Assembly: GCF_032062135.1 (NCBI RefSeq)
Contig: NC_092862.1
Span: 45,245,715-45,309,714 of the forward strand
Direction: 5' to 3'
DNA from: Pyxicephalus adspersus
Taxonomy: Eukaryota; Chordata; Amphibia; Anura; Pyxicephalidae
DNA length: 64,000 nt
Below the pieces are notes generated by a model. That model was not told the origin of the DNA. It saw only the letters and a list, made by a program, of their open reading frames with translations, and did no database searches. Below, in pieces: positions 31,486-44,391 of this stretch (its first letter is position 1; each line of letters opens with the position of its first letter). The translations under genes and the position numbers were made by a program.

Positions 31486-32791
31486 GAAGTCATGTGAAAA
31501 AAGCACACCCATTTTTAATTTTTAGGTTTTATGTATCATGACATAATTAAAATAAATCATTTGGTTAGCTTAGCACATCGTAAAATTAGGTGAATACAAC
31601 TTTAGATTAACAACACATTTTATATTACGGCTTTGTAAAGATAAAGTCAAAATGAAGAAGTAATGTGTAATAAATGAAGTACACCCCACCACTTCTATAG
31701 GAATTAAGAGGCAAGTAGCAGCCAGATTCTGCTGAAGTTTTAGTAGTTTGCTGGTCTGGAGCATTCAGGTGTGTGTTACCATAATGTCATGGAGGAAAGA
31801 TATCATTAGAAGTCATAGAGAAGTGGTTGTTGCTGCTCATCAATCTGGAAAGGTTTATGAGACCATTTCCAAACAATTTTAAGTTTATAATTCTACAGTG
31901 AGAAAGATTATTCACAAGAGGAAAACATTCTCAAGAGAGTTGTCAGTTTTCTCAGGACTGGACATATCAACAAATTCATTCCAAGGTAGGACTGCTCAGA
32001 GAAATTGTAGAAAACCCAACAGCTTCATTTCAGATTCCACAGGCCTCAGCATCTTAAATGTTAAAGTTCATGGTAGTAAAATTGGAAAAAGTCTGAACAA
32101 GTATGGCTTCTTTAGAAGGGTAGCAAGGAAAAAGCCTCTTCTCTCTTAATAGAACGTGGCAGCATGTCTTATGTTTGCAATGTTGTATTTGAACAAATCA
32201 CAAGACTTCTGGAAGTCCTTTAGACAGACAAGATATATTGCACAAAGCCATGTTTACTAAATCTAAACACAGCAAATAAGCACAAACCATTCATACTAAC
32301 TGTAAAGCATGGTGGTGGAAAAATGATGGTTTGTCCACCATGAACTCCTCAGTATACCAAAGTATTCTAGAGTCAAATATTAGTCTATCTATGTGACAGA
32401 GTTTAGCCGAAATTGGGTCATGCAACAACAACATGATCCTAAACACACCAGCAAATCTACAACAGAAACTCTGAAAAAAAAAAAGGTGTAGTAATGAGCC
32501 AGACAAAAGCCCAGACCTCAACCTGATTGAAATCCTATGGTGACAAATTTGACAAAATGACTACGACACAACAATGTGAGAGACTGACAAAATCTTACAG
32601 AAAATGAATACTTCATGTTATTGCTTCTATAGGTGGTTGTACAATCATTTGAATCATATGTGTTATTAGTTTTTCATACATGCCTTAATTACATAACCTG
32701 AGGTTAGACTACATTCTAGAACCAGATGATCATTTATGTCTTGGTATGTAAAACCAGAAAAGGGGTGTACTTTCTTTTTCACATGACTATC
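31486..32791 (+). mobile_element. Tc1-like DNA transposon, decayed, full length
   Basis: Terminal inverted repeats contain AGTCATGTGAAAAA and GTGTAC/GCACACCC at both ends, flanked by TA (31484-31485 and 32792-32793). The + strand keeps decayed Tc1 transposase landmarks in order: a KHGGG motif near 32310, HDPKHTS near 32435 and KSPDLNLIE near 32508. Stops and frameshifts break the ORF throughout. At about 1.3 kb it is shorter than an active Tc1. Confidence 0.85.
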
Positions 32792-33871
32792 TACTCAACA
32801 TACATACAGAATATAATATGATACATAAATATAAATGTGTTTGTGTATACATTTGTATCTGTGTAGGTGTTAGGAAAGGGTTAGGCATGTTTTTTTCTAT
32901 GTCTACTACTTCTGTACAGGGAACCATCAACAATTCTGGTCCAGTCATTCTCCACATGCATTTCAATAAACGTGGGAGGCTGATCTTTCCTTCATTCCCA
33001 GTATCTCTGTTATATACTAAAACTCACACTATAATTTAATGGTTACCACTAAACACAAAGTTCAATAAAAATAAGCAAAAGACAATACTTATCTATTGTT
33101 TTTTTCTTTCATTTGGGTAAAGAATGCTCTGTTTTGGTGGGGAAAAAACAATGATCCACATCAGACACTAACAGCTTGATTTTGAAATAAGGATTTCTGT
33201 GTAAGCTCAGAACATCATAGGCCTTGGAAGCCACAAGAATTTTTAGCCAAAACGTATACTCATCCATATTCAATGATGGAAATCAGTATGAAATCTGGAA
33301 ACAGGAGGTACTGATGTCGTATACTTCAAGACAGATATTTCTAGAGCTCACATTGCGAAAAAAGGAAACATTAAATTGCAAAAGAAAAATGTCATAAGAA
33401 AACCATGGAGAAAAAAAAACTTGTAATTTAACTGTACGTACTTTTCTGTGGGAAATGTAGTAGAAGAAAAGAAGCTGAGAAGTGCCAAACAGAATAGGGA
33501 TGAATATAGATAGACATCTGGTTGGCATAGATGCAGGAACTGCAGGGGATATTCTTAACTATGTATAGATCACCCAGAGAGTAAATTGATAACCTTGGAC
33601 TTGCAGTCACATGAGAAGTTGTGGTAAATCATTGCTGAGGCCATACTACAAGCATTAGCATTGGGTAGTGCAACTCTCTATTTCATTCAAATCATCAGCA
33701 AAGAACATCCCAAATCATCCAAAGGAACACCCAAGATTTCATAATACTTTAGTGAAACTAGCTTTAAAAAAACATTATTATAGTTCTTCAAAAAACGTTT
33801 TTTGTGACCAATATTGGAGAGGTGATGTGCCATATCAGAAAAATGAATAAAAGCATTTAGAGTGATACACT
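32792..33871. other. Intergenic, nothing recognised
   Basis: AT-rich. Short ORFs lack any family resemblance. Confidence 0.45.
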
Positions 33872-34095
33872 GGGCCTGATTTTTTAAAGCTCTCCAAGTC
33901 TGGAGAACATAGAATATTAAGGAAGAACCTGGGTGATCCAGCAAATCTGGAATGATTTTTTTAAAAAGCATCTGCTATTTGTTTGAAACTGTTTTCAGTC
34001 CTGGATCAGATCCATTCCAGGTTTCCTGGATCACACAGGTTCTCCCATGATAGTCTATCTTCTCCAGATTTAGTAGGCTTTAATAAATTGGGCCT
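33872..34095. mobile_element. Hairpin MITE, copy C
   Basis: GGGCCTGATTTTTTAAAGCT at the left and AGGCTTTAATAAATTGGGCC at the right are inverted. Both halves share GGTGATCCAGCAAA(T/C)CTGGAA-type sequence with the other copies. Confidence 0.85.
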
Positions 34096-35461
34096 AGTGT
34101 ATATAAACGAGTGCCAGAGTACCCTTCCACCTAATCAGTAAGACAAAGAAACAACAAAGCTGATCTACAAGAAGGCAGCTAAACACACAATTATATCACA
34201 TGTAGAGGAGATCTTTTACCTGCCAAAGGGTTTGTTATTCTTTCCAATCAGATTTAAAATTCTACTTCTAGACACCAGAGCTACGTTAGGGTCCTGAGTT
34301 TATTTTTTCTACTGCAGTCATAAAATACAGCCTGGTCATCTTCAGCATTTGAAATACATTTGATTCTTTTTTACTAAAATTAATACATACAGTAACTGCC
34401 TTTATTGATGTTTTATTATCTACTTGAAGCTCGGCTATCATCATAGATATCTTAGTGTACAATTCATAAAGTATAAATAAGTTATGTAACTATGCACCTA
34501 AGATGACGAATGAGTGCAAAGAAAATGCAGAAGATTTTTACTAGGGGATCCCTTTGAATTAATATGATATTTCTTCTCCTAAAACACACCCCTTGCTGTA
34601 TATAAATGTATAATTACATTACTGTTAATATGCATTTTTTTCTAAGTTTACCTAAGAAAAAACACAATTAATATGCTTATTAATATACAAAGCAAAAAGC
34701 TGCTTTTAAAGTGTTTGCTCTTTGTTCCTAAGCTGCTGTTTGTCACATTTGGTATATCACATTTTTATCTTGCATGTTCCTGCCAATACACATTCTCTTC
34801 CTCATCAGAATATTATGAGATGCAGAGTAATATTTGCTCAATGCAATTTGACAGTCAGGTTATTGAACATCAAAGCGTGTTCCCATGCTACTGCTCTCTG
34901 CAGATGTTCCACACGTCATTCTTTTATAAGTCCCCATTCCGGATTGTGTGTTTTAAAAGAATTGGTTTAGCAGCTCTGTATTGTTTTGTTTCTTTCCTAA
35001 AAATTTTTTTTCATTCAAATGCTGCCACAGAGGTTATAGTGAGAAACAAAATGTCATTGACTATTACTGAAAACATGCAATTTTATTCCCAAAGTGGCAG
35101 AAAACAAAGTAAAAAAATAAAGGAGATTTTATATAATGAAAAGTGATCTGTCAAATATCTGTTCCCAGTAAAAAGTCAATCCGCTTAACAAATGTCACTT
35201 TCAGACAAATTACTGTATGTAAGGTACATGCACACTTAGAGTTGGAGTTTTTGTCTTTTTTCAGAATTCCTCCTCTGACTAAAACATCTTATTAACTCAG
35301 TATTATTCACTCAGTAATAATCCATTGTCACTGTAACTGGCATCATAAATATCACTGGGCATGCAGTTCCTAAATGGCCTCTCTGGGTTACCAAAAGGAC
35401 ATTGCTCCTCCAGCTCCATACCTACCATTGTTTTCTACATACGCCACTGGCAGTTGATTAC
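34096..35461. other. Intergenic, nothing recognised
   Basis: It contains a 157-codon ORF (34673-35146) of low complexity with no recognisable domain; I do not call it a gene. Confidence 0.45.
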
Positions 35462-35465
35462 TTAA

Positions 35466-36473
35466 CCTCCTTGCCGTTAAGCCCGACCTTCATACGGGCT
35501 AAAAAAAGTTGCTCTTTTCGTTAAGCCCGAGATTTTCCATACATTAAAATCCCCACTTACCCAGGTAAGTGGGGATTTTAATGTAGGGAAAATCTCGGTC
35601 CCCCTGTGCTCATCCAGCATCGGGTTCGTGTTCCAGCGTCGTCCTCCGTCCATCGTCATCCGTACGTCTCCCTTTCCAGTGTCGGGTGCCATCTCGTATA
35701 CCAGCGGGACCAGGTAAGATGCCGGCCGGTTTCTTACCTGGTCCCGTTGATCATCCAGCGTCGTTCTCGTTCCAGCGCCGGGTGATCTCTGAATCAAGAA
35801 GCCGGCCGGCGGAGGAAAAAAACAGCCGGCCGGCTTCTTGTGCGTGCGTGCGTGATGACGTCGGAACGTGTGTGGGAAATTCAAATTGAAACTTATTCAT
35901 TCATTTTGTATTGGATTGAATACAGGAGTTTGTATTCAATCCAATACAAAATGAATGAATGAGTTTCAATTAAAAATAAATACAAAGTATGTATTTTGTA
36001 TTGGATTGGATACAGGAATTTGTATTCAATCCAATACATAATGAGAGTTTGAATTTTGTTCTCATTTTGTATTGGATTGAATACAAACTCCTGTATCCAA
36101 TCCAATACAAAATAATAGAAAATATATTTATGTGGTTTTGTCTATAGGTATGTGACGGACACTAGGGAGGTGTTTTAGAAAAATATATTACTATACAGTA
36201 TACCGAATTATCGCATTTTCAGTACTTTTCATTTATTTATGTATTCTTGTTTAAGCTGAATTTTGTATTTTTCCTTTAATTTTATTAAAAGTAATTTTTT
36301 TTTTTTTACATGATTGTGTGTTTCAAACATTTTTTATATTCATTATATCTACTAGACCACTATTCGGACATATTTCTGTAAGTTACAGGTCTACAATTTA
36401 AAAAAAAAAATTTCATGAAAACCTGTAACAGTTTTGGTACAGAAATCTAGACCTCAGTGTAACGCCCAGGTGG
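35466..36473. mobile_element. Palindrome-rich TTAA-flanked DNA element, copy 2 (inverted)
   Basis: TTAA at 35462-35465 and 36474-36477. It is the reverse complement of 11652-12747, with the same hairpins: GGTAAGTGGGGATTTTAATG paired with its inverse near 35545-35590, GCCGGCCGGC stems near 35802-35840, and three TGTATTGGATTG/CAATCCAATACA hairpins at 35908-36112. It has one unit of the 153-bp segment duplicated in copy 1. Confidence 0.87.
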
Positions 36474-36524
36474 TTAACATAAAACTAACAATAAAAATGA
36501 CTTTTTAGAGATTTTTTCTGATCA

Positions 36525-36821
36525 TTTCCAACGACAAAAGACTAAAAAATAATAAATGAACACTACATACAATTCCATTCTGTTCTTTGAAGAGGAGGAG
36601 GGAGAACCAGCGAGCGGCACCCCACTACACTCCCATCCTTTCACTTACATTGCGGTCATTCGTTTTCTGTCGTTCATGAATCCGCCAGGACAGATACATG
36701 AACAATGTTGGACGACCTCTGTACAAATGTCAGATTCTCGTCTGATACCAGCCCTGCGGCTCGTATCGGCTGGGAATCATCTGATGTCGGCTGAGAATCA
36801 TCTGACGTGTACATAGCCTTA
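36525..36821. mobile_element. MITE related to 15637/19322, copy 3
   Basis: It shares CATTTCCAACGACAAAAGAC, TCATGAATCCGCCAGGACAG-type and TGACGTGTACATAGCCTTA sequence with copy 2. The left terminal repeat is eroded. Confidence 0.65.
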
Positions 36822-37774
36822 CATGCCCACACACCTCAAGCAAACAGGTCCTACTGACATATTTCAGAATTTCCTGATTGCCACTCCAAGCTGCACAAAC
36901 GCAAAGACCTTCAATGTCATTCACTTCATTGTCTAGCTACTGACTGGCAGTGTGACCGAAAGCTATATTGTGTTTATTTCCAGTATGGACCACAAAATGT
37001 GTCCACATTTTTATGGTCAAGGACTCAGACTGTCTCCTATAAGCATCCAGACCTTTAAAAGTGTGGTTGGCATTCCTGACTGTAAACAAGTGGCTAGTAG
37101 TAGTAAGCAAGCATGCAGTTTCCATTTCAACTAATCTGACCCAGAGCATGTACATGCAGAAAACCAAGCTGCTGGGTTAGTGTGTGCCAGCATTTTACAG
37201 TAGTAGTAGAACTTTAAAAAAAAACATGATACTGATATATAGGCACTTTTGTTAATACCTGCCTAATTAGCAAACATGCACAGGAATGCACATATATCTT
37301 TAATATTGTCAGCCATGTTTAGCCTCTAATATATATTTTAAATTTACCTATAAACAGTAAATTATTATCTCTGTAGAGGTTATAGTGCTATGCACATAGT
37401 TACAGGTAAAGAAATGCAGAGGTTGTTTTTTCTGACCTTCAGAAAATAAACTAGTTTTTGCCTCAGGACTTTCTTACTAAAACACGGCAGTCGTACATCT
37501 AGAAAGTAAGGTTTTGGATAAACATAACAGCCAAGTAGCAATCATTTACAAAAGGAGGAAACAACTAAAGCCACAGTCTGTGATCTTAGTCCAGTCCTTA
37601 GCATCTCATTTATGAGAGAGAGGGTGGGTCCGGGGGTAGGTTATGGTTTTAAAAAAAAACAGAGCCTATGATTAAAACAAGAGTCAGGAATAAAATGATG
37701 AAGCTAGTAACTTTTCCTCCCTTTATTCCTTTGTGCCTTTTGTGTACTTGCTCGTTATGCAGTACAGTATACTT

Positions 37775-38095
37775 TTTTTATTATTATTATTATTTATATA
37801 GCACCAGCATATAATGCAGCACTTTACAAAGTCTATTGTCCTATCACTAACTGTCCCTGAAAGGGGCTAACAATCTAATGTCATAGTCATATGTCGTTAA
37901 TACAGTCCAAGGATAATTTTTGAGGGGAAGCCAATTAACCTAACTGCATGTTTTTGGGATGTGGGAGGAACCCATAGTACGTGGAGGAAACCCACGCAGA
38001 CACGTAAAACCTACAAACTCCTTGCAGATCGTGTCCTGTCCGGGATACAAACCTGTGACCTAGTGCTGCAAACGCCAGAGTGCTAACCACTAAGT
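37775..38095 (-). mobile_element. tRNA-derived SINE
   Basis: On the - strand the head holds TGGTTAGCACTCTGG (A-box-like) and CAGGTTTGTATCCCGG (B-box-like, from GGTTCGAATCC). A body with the CACATCCCAAAAACATGCAG motif and a TAA-repeat 3' end follow. The 3' part recurs at 48135-48210. Confidence 0.75.
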
Positions 38096-38284
38096 GCTTA
38101 AAAACTTTCAGGAAGAGACCTAAGGGTACAAGATCTAACTGGATGAGAGTTATTTCAAGTACTTTTGGATTTTTATTGACTTATAAATGCCAACTGAGAT
38201 TGCATTTATAGTCGCTACCCAGGACCTTACAAGCATTATTATTTCATAATAGTCATTATAATATGCTATTATCCTATACACTTT

Positions 38285-38446
38285 GGACCTGATTTTATAA
38301 AGCTTTCCAAGACTGGGGAAGATAGACTAATATGAGAGAACCTGGGTGACAGCAAACCTGGAATGGATTTCCTAAAACTAATTTGCCTGGGCTAGATCTA
38401 TTTCAGGTTTGTTGGATCACCCAGGTTCACCTGTGATAGTGTTGCA
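38285..38446. mobile_element. Hairpin MITE, copy D (truncated)
   Basis: It begins GGACCTGATTTTATAAAGCT; the right half stops after CCAGGTTCACCTGTGATAGTG without the terminal repeat. Confidence 0.7.
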
Positions 38447-40956
38447 TGACCACCTGTCTGGCTGGACTGTGGAACATATAGGTCATAATAATGTACAAAC
38501 TGTGTATAAATGTCAGCAACTAGACAGCACTATATTAGGCATCCTATATGTTGTGTTTATTGTCAGAAGCTTGTAAAATACTACATAGTGCTTAAAACTG
38601 TAAAAGAATCATCTGCTCTGTAGCTGTTGCCTCCTCTGTATTAGCCTGATGTGCCTAGGAAATGTACTCAAATTGAGGTGTCTAAAACACATGAACCAAC
38701 AGTGACAGAGAAAATAAACACAATAGAATATAATGTTATGATCCCACCACCACCATATTTCTTTGCATCTTTCACTGAATACATACTTCAGTATGACAGA
38801 AAATATGTAAGTCTAATTTCTATATGACTAACAATAATGTATTCCGACAGAAGAAAACATTGTAACTATGAACATGTAAAACTTTGTAAGCATTTATCAG
38901 ATGTGGGAATTATATCTCCTAAAGACAGAAGAAGACTCTGGACTTGGAAAAGACAATAGTGGTGATGGTGAAGCAATGAAGAGGAGCAAAGATCTCACTT
39001 CACTGAAGGTTGGAGAATGTATGAAATAAAGTGCCAAAGTGCCACTAAAGGGAACAAGTGTACCATAATGCGCAAAAAAGTTTTCATTAAGGAAAAAAGT
39101 TCTGCTTTTTCGCCTGGAATTATTCTTTTAAAAAAAACTCATATAGTGCTTTGCTAATTATATATTTGTGTTGTTTTTACACTGATGTATTATATCTATA
39201 TATATATATTTTTATTGATATGATAGAAGACTGGAAACATCCACAACACAAAGATAATTATGGGTTATTCTTATTAAACATTGTACAGTGCACCACTTAG
39301 GTATAGAGGGCTGGTTCCCTCACAAACTCGGATATGTACAAGTCATGTTGTATACCATAAGCGATTTACTGTATTCCTTTGGATTGTTTTTGGTTAATAT
39401 TCAATGTATGTCTACTGTGTTTGTTTTCTGTATTGTTGATTGTATTGTATATGTTTGAAAAACCAATAAAAACGATTGACACAAAAAACATTGTACAGTA
39501 CAGAGCTAGGCAGGAAGGCACAGTGGATGGGGATCATTTACTGATCTAATTCATTGAGTTTTGTATACATATTAGAGTAAATGACAGGCACATTATCATT
39601 TCATGTTTACCTTTATATCTTTAAACTATAAATATTTAAACTATAAATCTTTAAACTATAAACTTAAGTATTCAGACAATTATTATACATTCCCTTTAAA
39701 AAGGAGTGCTCATATTAAAAATATGATAGGATTCCCTTAAAGTTTTTATTAGTTTTTTTCATTCTATACATCTAATACTTAGAAATCAGTAATACATTTT
39801 TACAATTCCAGAATAAGAACCTTTGATTTAAATGTATGTCTGTATTGAAAAAATAAAATTGTTGAGCCAATGATCTATTAGCAGACCCAGGAGCAAAAAT
39901 TAGAATATTCAAGAGAAAAGTTGGAATGTAATAGCATTATGACTATTTATCATAGATACATAAAAATATTAACTTGTTTAATATTTTCTAACCCATTCCT
40001 CAGTTTTGTTTCAAGATGGTCAATAAATTGGCACATTCCTCTTGATGATAAATCAAACTTGTTATTTTCAGATGCTAATACGTCATAAACATCCCGTTCT
40101 AGACGTCTTGCTGCTGTAATTTTTTTGAACACCAGCAATGGATTCAAAGTAACAAAATCATATATCTGCCAAGGCAATTTTTTTGCTGAATGTACAGTTT
40201 CATTTTCTTTGATATTGACCTCAAGCAGGAAAAAAATGCAGCTTCAACTTTCTAAACACAGATGTGCTCCATATGTGAATTCACAAGATCCCTTGGGAAA
40301 ATGAGTAACTTTCACCCATCTATCCAATCATATTAAACGGTTAGGGAAATCAATATGCTTTCCCGTAACAGAAATTCCCCCTGGAAGGGCTCTAACTTGT
40401 CATGTCTTATTAAGGTGACATCAATTTCCAATTAACAAGCTTTATCCAATTAGTAATCTCATGTAGAGTTCACAAAAATAGCTTGTCACGCAGCTGCAAA
40501 TAGCGTGTGGGAGTATATTTATGGGGCGTTTCCAAACCCTGTTTGTATTTAGAAACTATAAATAAAAAATTGCACAACTATTGCAGAGATGGGCCTTTTA
40601 TTTCTTTTTATGCACAGCATAAATCAATTGGCTATAACAAATAAAAGATTACATATGTGACAGCAGTATTACATAAACCATTAAGATTAGAAGCTCATTT
40701 ATTTGTGGTTCATAGAGATGTTAAGGCATAGATGAATGCACACTATTCTTGTAATCCTGTAAAAAAATAGTTTTTAGTTTTTTGCAAAATAAAATAATGT
40801 AGCATAATAATCCAACTATAAAAAAGGGAACTGATAACTATATTTTCTGTTATGAAATAATATCCTTATAAGTATCCTTATATTATCTGGGTGTTCTAGT
40901 CAACAATGTTAAATAACCCTTGATATGCATACAGCCTACCATAGGCATTGCTATAG
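38447..40956. other. Intergenic, mostly unrecognised
   Basis: AT-rich. A stretch ending near 39487 with ACCAATAAAAACGATTGAC and a short A run may be an L1-type 3' end on the + strand. I see nothing else. Confidence 0.4.
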
Positions 40957-42689
40957 GGCAGGCTTGTTAAATTCAACTGAACCTAGGGACCAAACCAAGT
41001 AGGAAACTTCTTTAAGGGCTGCATTAGATCTAGTGATGGCTGCAAGCATGCATTTCAATTACAATTAAACATTTTTCTGCTGTTATTTTTTTAGTGCTAA
41101 TATTGCTAGAAATCAATTTTGAAGTATTCATTTAAAAAAGTATTCAAAGAAGCGAGGCTATATAAACTATACAAGATTCTAATAAAATTGTTATGGCATT
41201 TAAAGTGTTAATTTAAAAATGCAGCCTGTTTAGTAACACAGCTTTCAGGTTTTTGTTCAGCTTTGGATTTGGCAGTCATTACAAGGTTGTACAATCTCCT
41301 ATGGATATTCTATCAACTTTGCAGTTTGAAGGCAGATCTTGATTGTTTAGATGTGTCCTCATTACATAGTTTTGATAAATCTAAAAGAGAATGTATAGTG
41401 ACAATCGGTTTGCATAGTACATGGACATCTGGCTGGCAATCTCGGTTTTCTCCGCGGGGTACCAGGAATAAATATACGAACAGGGGAGTTATGTCATCTT
41501 GACCAATCAAGACAGTAGAAGATCATCTACCGGAAGAGAAGAAAGCAGAAGATGGAGGCACCCTGCAGAGAAAGAAGACAGATGAGTAATGCTGGTTTAG
41601 TTCCACTTACTTTAAAAGTAAGTGTATGAAAACGTATTTCTCCCTTTTTACCTATTCGTACTCTTTGCTTTAGACATTTTTCTGTTTTGTTTATTGTTAG
41701 TTTTAATGTCATTTCAGCTTAAGGCCACCTCTCGGCTGTCTGCACCAGCATTTGACAGTTGGCAGCAGTGAGTGGTACTGAATTGTTCACTGCCACTCCT
41801 ATTCATTCTTTTTTGGGATGCTGGGGTGAGGAAGCAGTAACTGCACCACAGCCTCACTGCTACATGGACATTGCCCAACTTTCTCTTTGCTTCAGATTGT
41901 TCTGACTTTGTGTACAAAGCAACAACCTAAACTAGTAATACAACTTAAACTCTTGTTGAGAATAGAGTAGGAAAATACAGAAAAATAAAACAAAGTAAAA
42001 TATCCTATTTTTATATTCAAGTAATAGATATGTATTATTTACAAATTTGAAAAGTTATTAGACATTTGAGTGATCTAAGCAAGTTAAAATTTCCATGAAA
42101 AAAAGGTGAAAGTATTATTATAAGGTATTCATTTTATTAGTGACAAAGACATTTCTATTTGTGGCTCAGTTTGACCTCAAAGAGATAAGACTGTCTATCA
42201 AGACAAGCATTTTGCCATCTGGTTTTGAGAATCCTCTTATACCCTGCTATTGGGTTGTTTTCTTTAGCTCCCCGCAGACATTTTCCTCTCTGGGGTGGTC
42301 TGTAATAAGGCTGCCATTATTTATTTATGAAGGCCACCTAATGAGTATCTTCATGTTGTTCTGTATGTTACCCTGGTTCCCTCCAGTGATGGTCTGCAGT
42401 GGACCAGATGTGTGTAATGCCTGCTGTTCTTCCTGCTGTTCATAGTCCACTGACAAGCACATTCCTTTGTATTCAGTGGACACCTGTCTGTTAAAGTGAA
42501 ACTTCAGCCAAAACCTGTGATTTATGGTCATAAAAGTTTGTAAAATGGCAACAATGCAAATAATTTTATTACATTATGTGGCCTACTAAACCAAATATAA
42601 AGACCCAGTGTCCAGCCTCCATGTGTATATTTACACTTTGCTTTAACAGTCATTACCTTCAGGTGTGCAGGCTCTCTAATATTATAGTC
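40957..42689. other. Intergenic, mostly unrecognised
   Basis: The beginning (GGGCAGGCTTGTTAAATTCA, then GGGCTGCATTAGATCTAG) resembles an eroded hAT-like end. CAATCAAGAC..TAGAAGATC near 41507 resembles CAATCAAGATGACTGAAGAT near 45280, hinting at one more low-copy repeat. Confidence 0.35.
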
Positions 42690-44033
42690 ATGGGATTCTA
42701 AGGTTTTATCAGGACATAAAAAAAGATCATCAGCTCCGTAGTAGGTTTTACAATCTTATTAAAATCTAATCTTAGGTGTAAAACGACACATAACAGATTC
42801 CAAATTGCCATTATGTTTTAATAAAAACTAAGACAAACTCTAGAAGCCATATGTCAATGACTTAATAGCGTGTAGAACTCCCTTTAGCAGCAATACTTTG
42901 ACATATTCATGCTCACCATTAATTTTTTAGTCTCTCACATTGTGGAGGAATTTTAGCTCACTCTTTTTTACAGCATTGCTTCAGTTCATTGAGGTTTGGG
43001 AGCTTTCATCTATGCACGGCTCTCTTAAGTGTACCTAAACTCATAGAACAAGTGAAGAGAACATTTCTATATAAAAGTAAAAATGTTGTTGTTGTTTTGC
43101 AGCATTGCCCCTTTAAGTCTCAAGACTTAAAGCCGAACTAAACCCAAAACAAAACAAAAAAAACACACAACTTTAATCCCACAGGTCTGTTGATTCGTCA
43201 GGTGGTTTCTTCGTTTGGGTCCAGTGTCATCCTGGTTTCTATCTTCGGACCGGCGCAGAGGAAGCATCGGGTTTCGACATCTTCGCCACGGCGATCAAAA
43301 CAGAAGGGGGGTGCCGCCCCCCCTTTTTGAGAAAAAAAAAAGGTATTGCACTTAAAAAAAAAATTATTAACATTTTAACTTTTAAATAGGAGGGTTGTCT
43401 ACCCTTTTATGTAAATTAAAATTTTGAGTTTAGGTGCGTTTAATGGGAGCGCAGAGCCCCCCAGGATACCAAAGTCATGCATCCGGGGAGGCTCTGGCTG
43501 CTCCCGATATCAGGGCTTGCACAGAAGGGGCATTGAGATGCTGATCTCATTCATGCGCAGTGAGATCGGCTTTCTTTTTTCCCCCCTTCATAGTGGCTAC
43601 ATCACCTGATCTCGCACCTGCGCAGTGCGAGATCGGGTGATGGAGAAAGAGGACCGAAGAAGAAGATGGAAGAGAAGATAGCAGATGCTCGCCATCTAGG
43701 GATCTGCGTGATTTAAGGTAAGAAAATTTTTTTTATTTTCAGTTTAGTTCTGCTTAAAGGATCTGCCATAGCATTTCAATCAAATTGAAGTCTGGACTTT
43801 GACTGGCCATTGCAACACATTATTTTATTTCTCTTTTAGCCATTCTGTTGTAGATTTGCTGGTTTGCTTGGGATTATTGTTCTATTGCATGACTGTTCCT
43901 ACATTTGCATTTTGATTTAGTCTGAGATTGTATTTACCTAATTTAAGTCCTGCTAAAGACCAGAAGATTTTTTATCCCGACATACAAAACTTTTGAATGT
44001 AAAGAGGGTGCACTTTGTTTTTCTCACAGCTGT
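42690..44033 (-). mobile_element. Tc1-like transposon fossil interrupted by an R1 insertion
   Basis: Read on the - strand, the right end has CAGCTGTGAGAAAAACAAAG, a Tc1-type end. The segment near 43830-43895 corresponds to the CAACAGGAC..GATCCCAAGC..ACCAGCAAAT region of Tc1 transposases (DNDPKHTS). The segments near 43000-42940 and 43800-43760 correspond to the PDLNPIE region and the C-terminus with LNELKQCC and WAKIPP. The element at 43030-43758 separates the two parts. The left terminus is not visible. Confidence 0.75.
43030..43758 (+). mobile_element. R1 family element inserted into Tc1
   Basis: The ends contain CTTAAAGCCGAACTAAACCC (43128 on) and its near inverse TTTAGTTCTGCTTAAAGG. The body matches the R1 copies at 29690 and 30868. 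It divides the Tc1 fossil between CTCTCTTAAG and GATCTGCCATAGC, which are adjacent in intact Tc1 relatives. Confidence 0.75.
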
Positions 44034-44391
44034 ATTCTGTAATATTTCCCTTTGCTAGCTGGACCAAAAGATAAAACTCATTTGAAGGCCCCTTGCTAGT
44101 TTAGGAGATTCAGCAGTATTCTGGGCTAGCAAGCAAGCAGTTCTTTAGAAATAAATAGACGCCTTTCTGGGGTGATTCCCGTACAGCTGAATCATTTATT
44201 TGACTTGTAATATCACTTTTAAGAATCCAAATCACGCAGGTCATTTTTGCTGAAAGGGACAGATGTTGCTTCTGCAATAATCTGTCCTAACTGATCACTG
44301 CACATGCGCACATCATTTTTGGTTGCCAGGATAGCCTGCAATTTCAGCTTCCCCTGCATGTTTGGGAGTAAATGAACTCCAGCGGTTATGT

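Noticed and set aside
32818..33610. Cluster of short ORFs on both strands
   Set aside because: No similarity to any family, strongly AT-driven codon use, and no splice sites in a consistent order.
34673..35146. 157-codon ORF between genes
   Set aside because: Composition is that of AT-rich random sequence, with no domain, no conserved motif and no exon signals.
35477..35884. 135-codon ORF and its counterpart at 12392-12736
   Set aside because: Both lie in the palindromic part of the TTAA elements, where inverted repeats keep several frames open by symmetry. The peptides repeat themselves in antisense frames.
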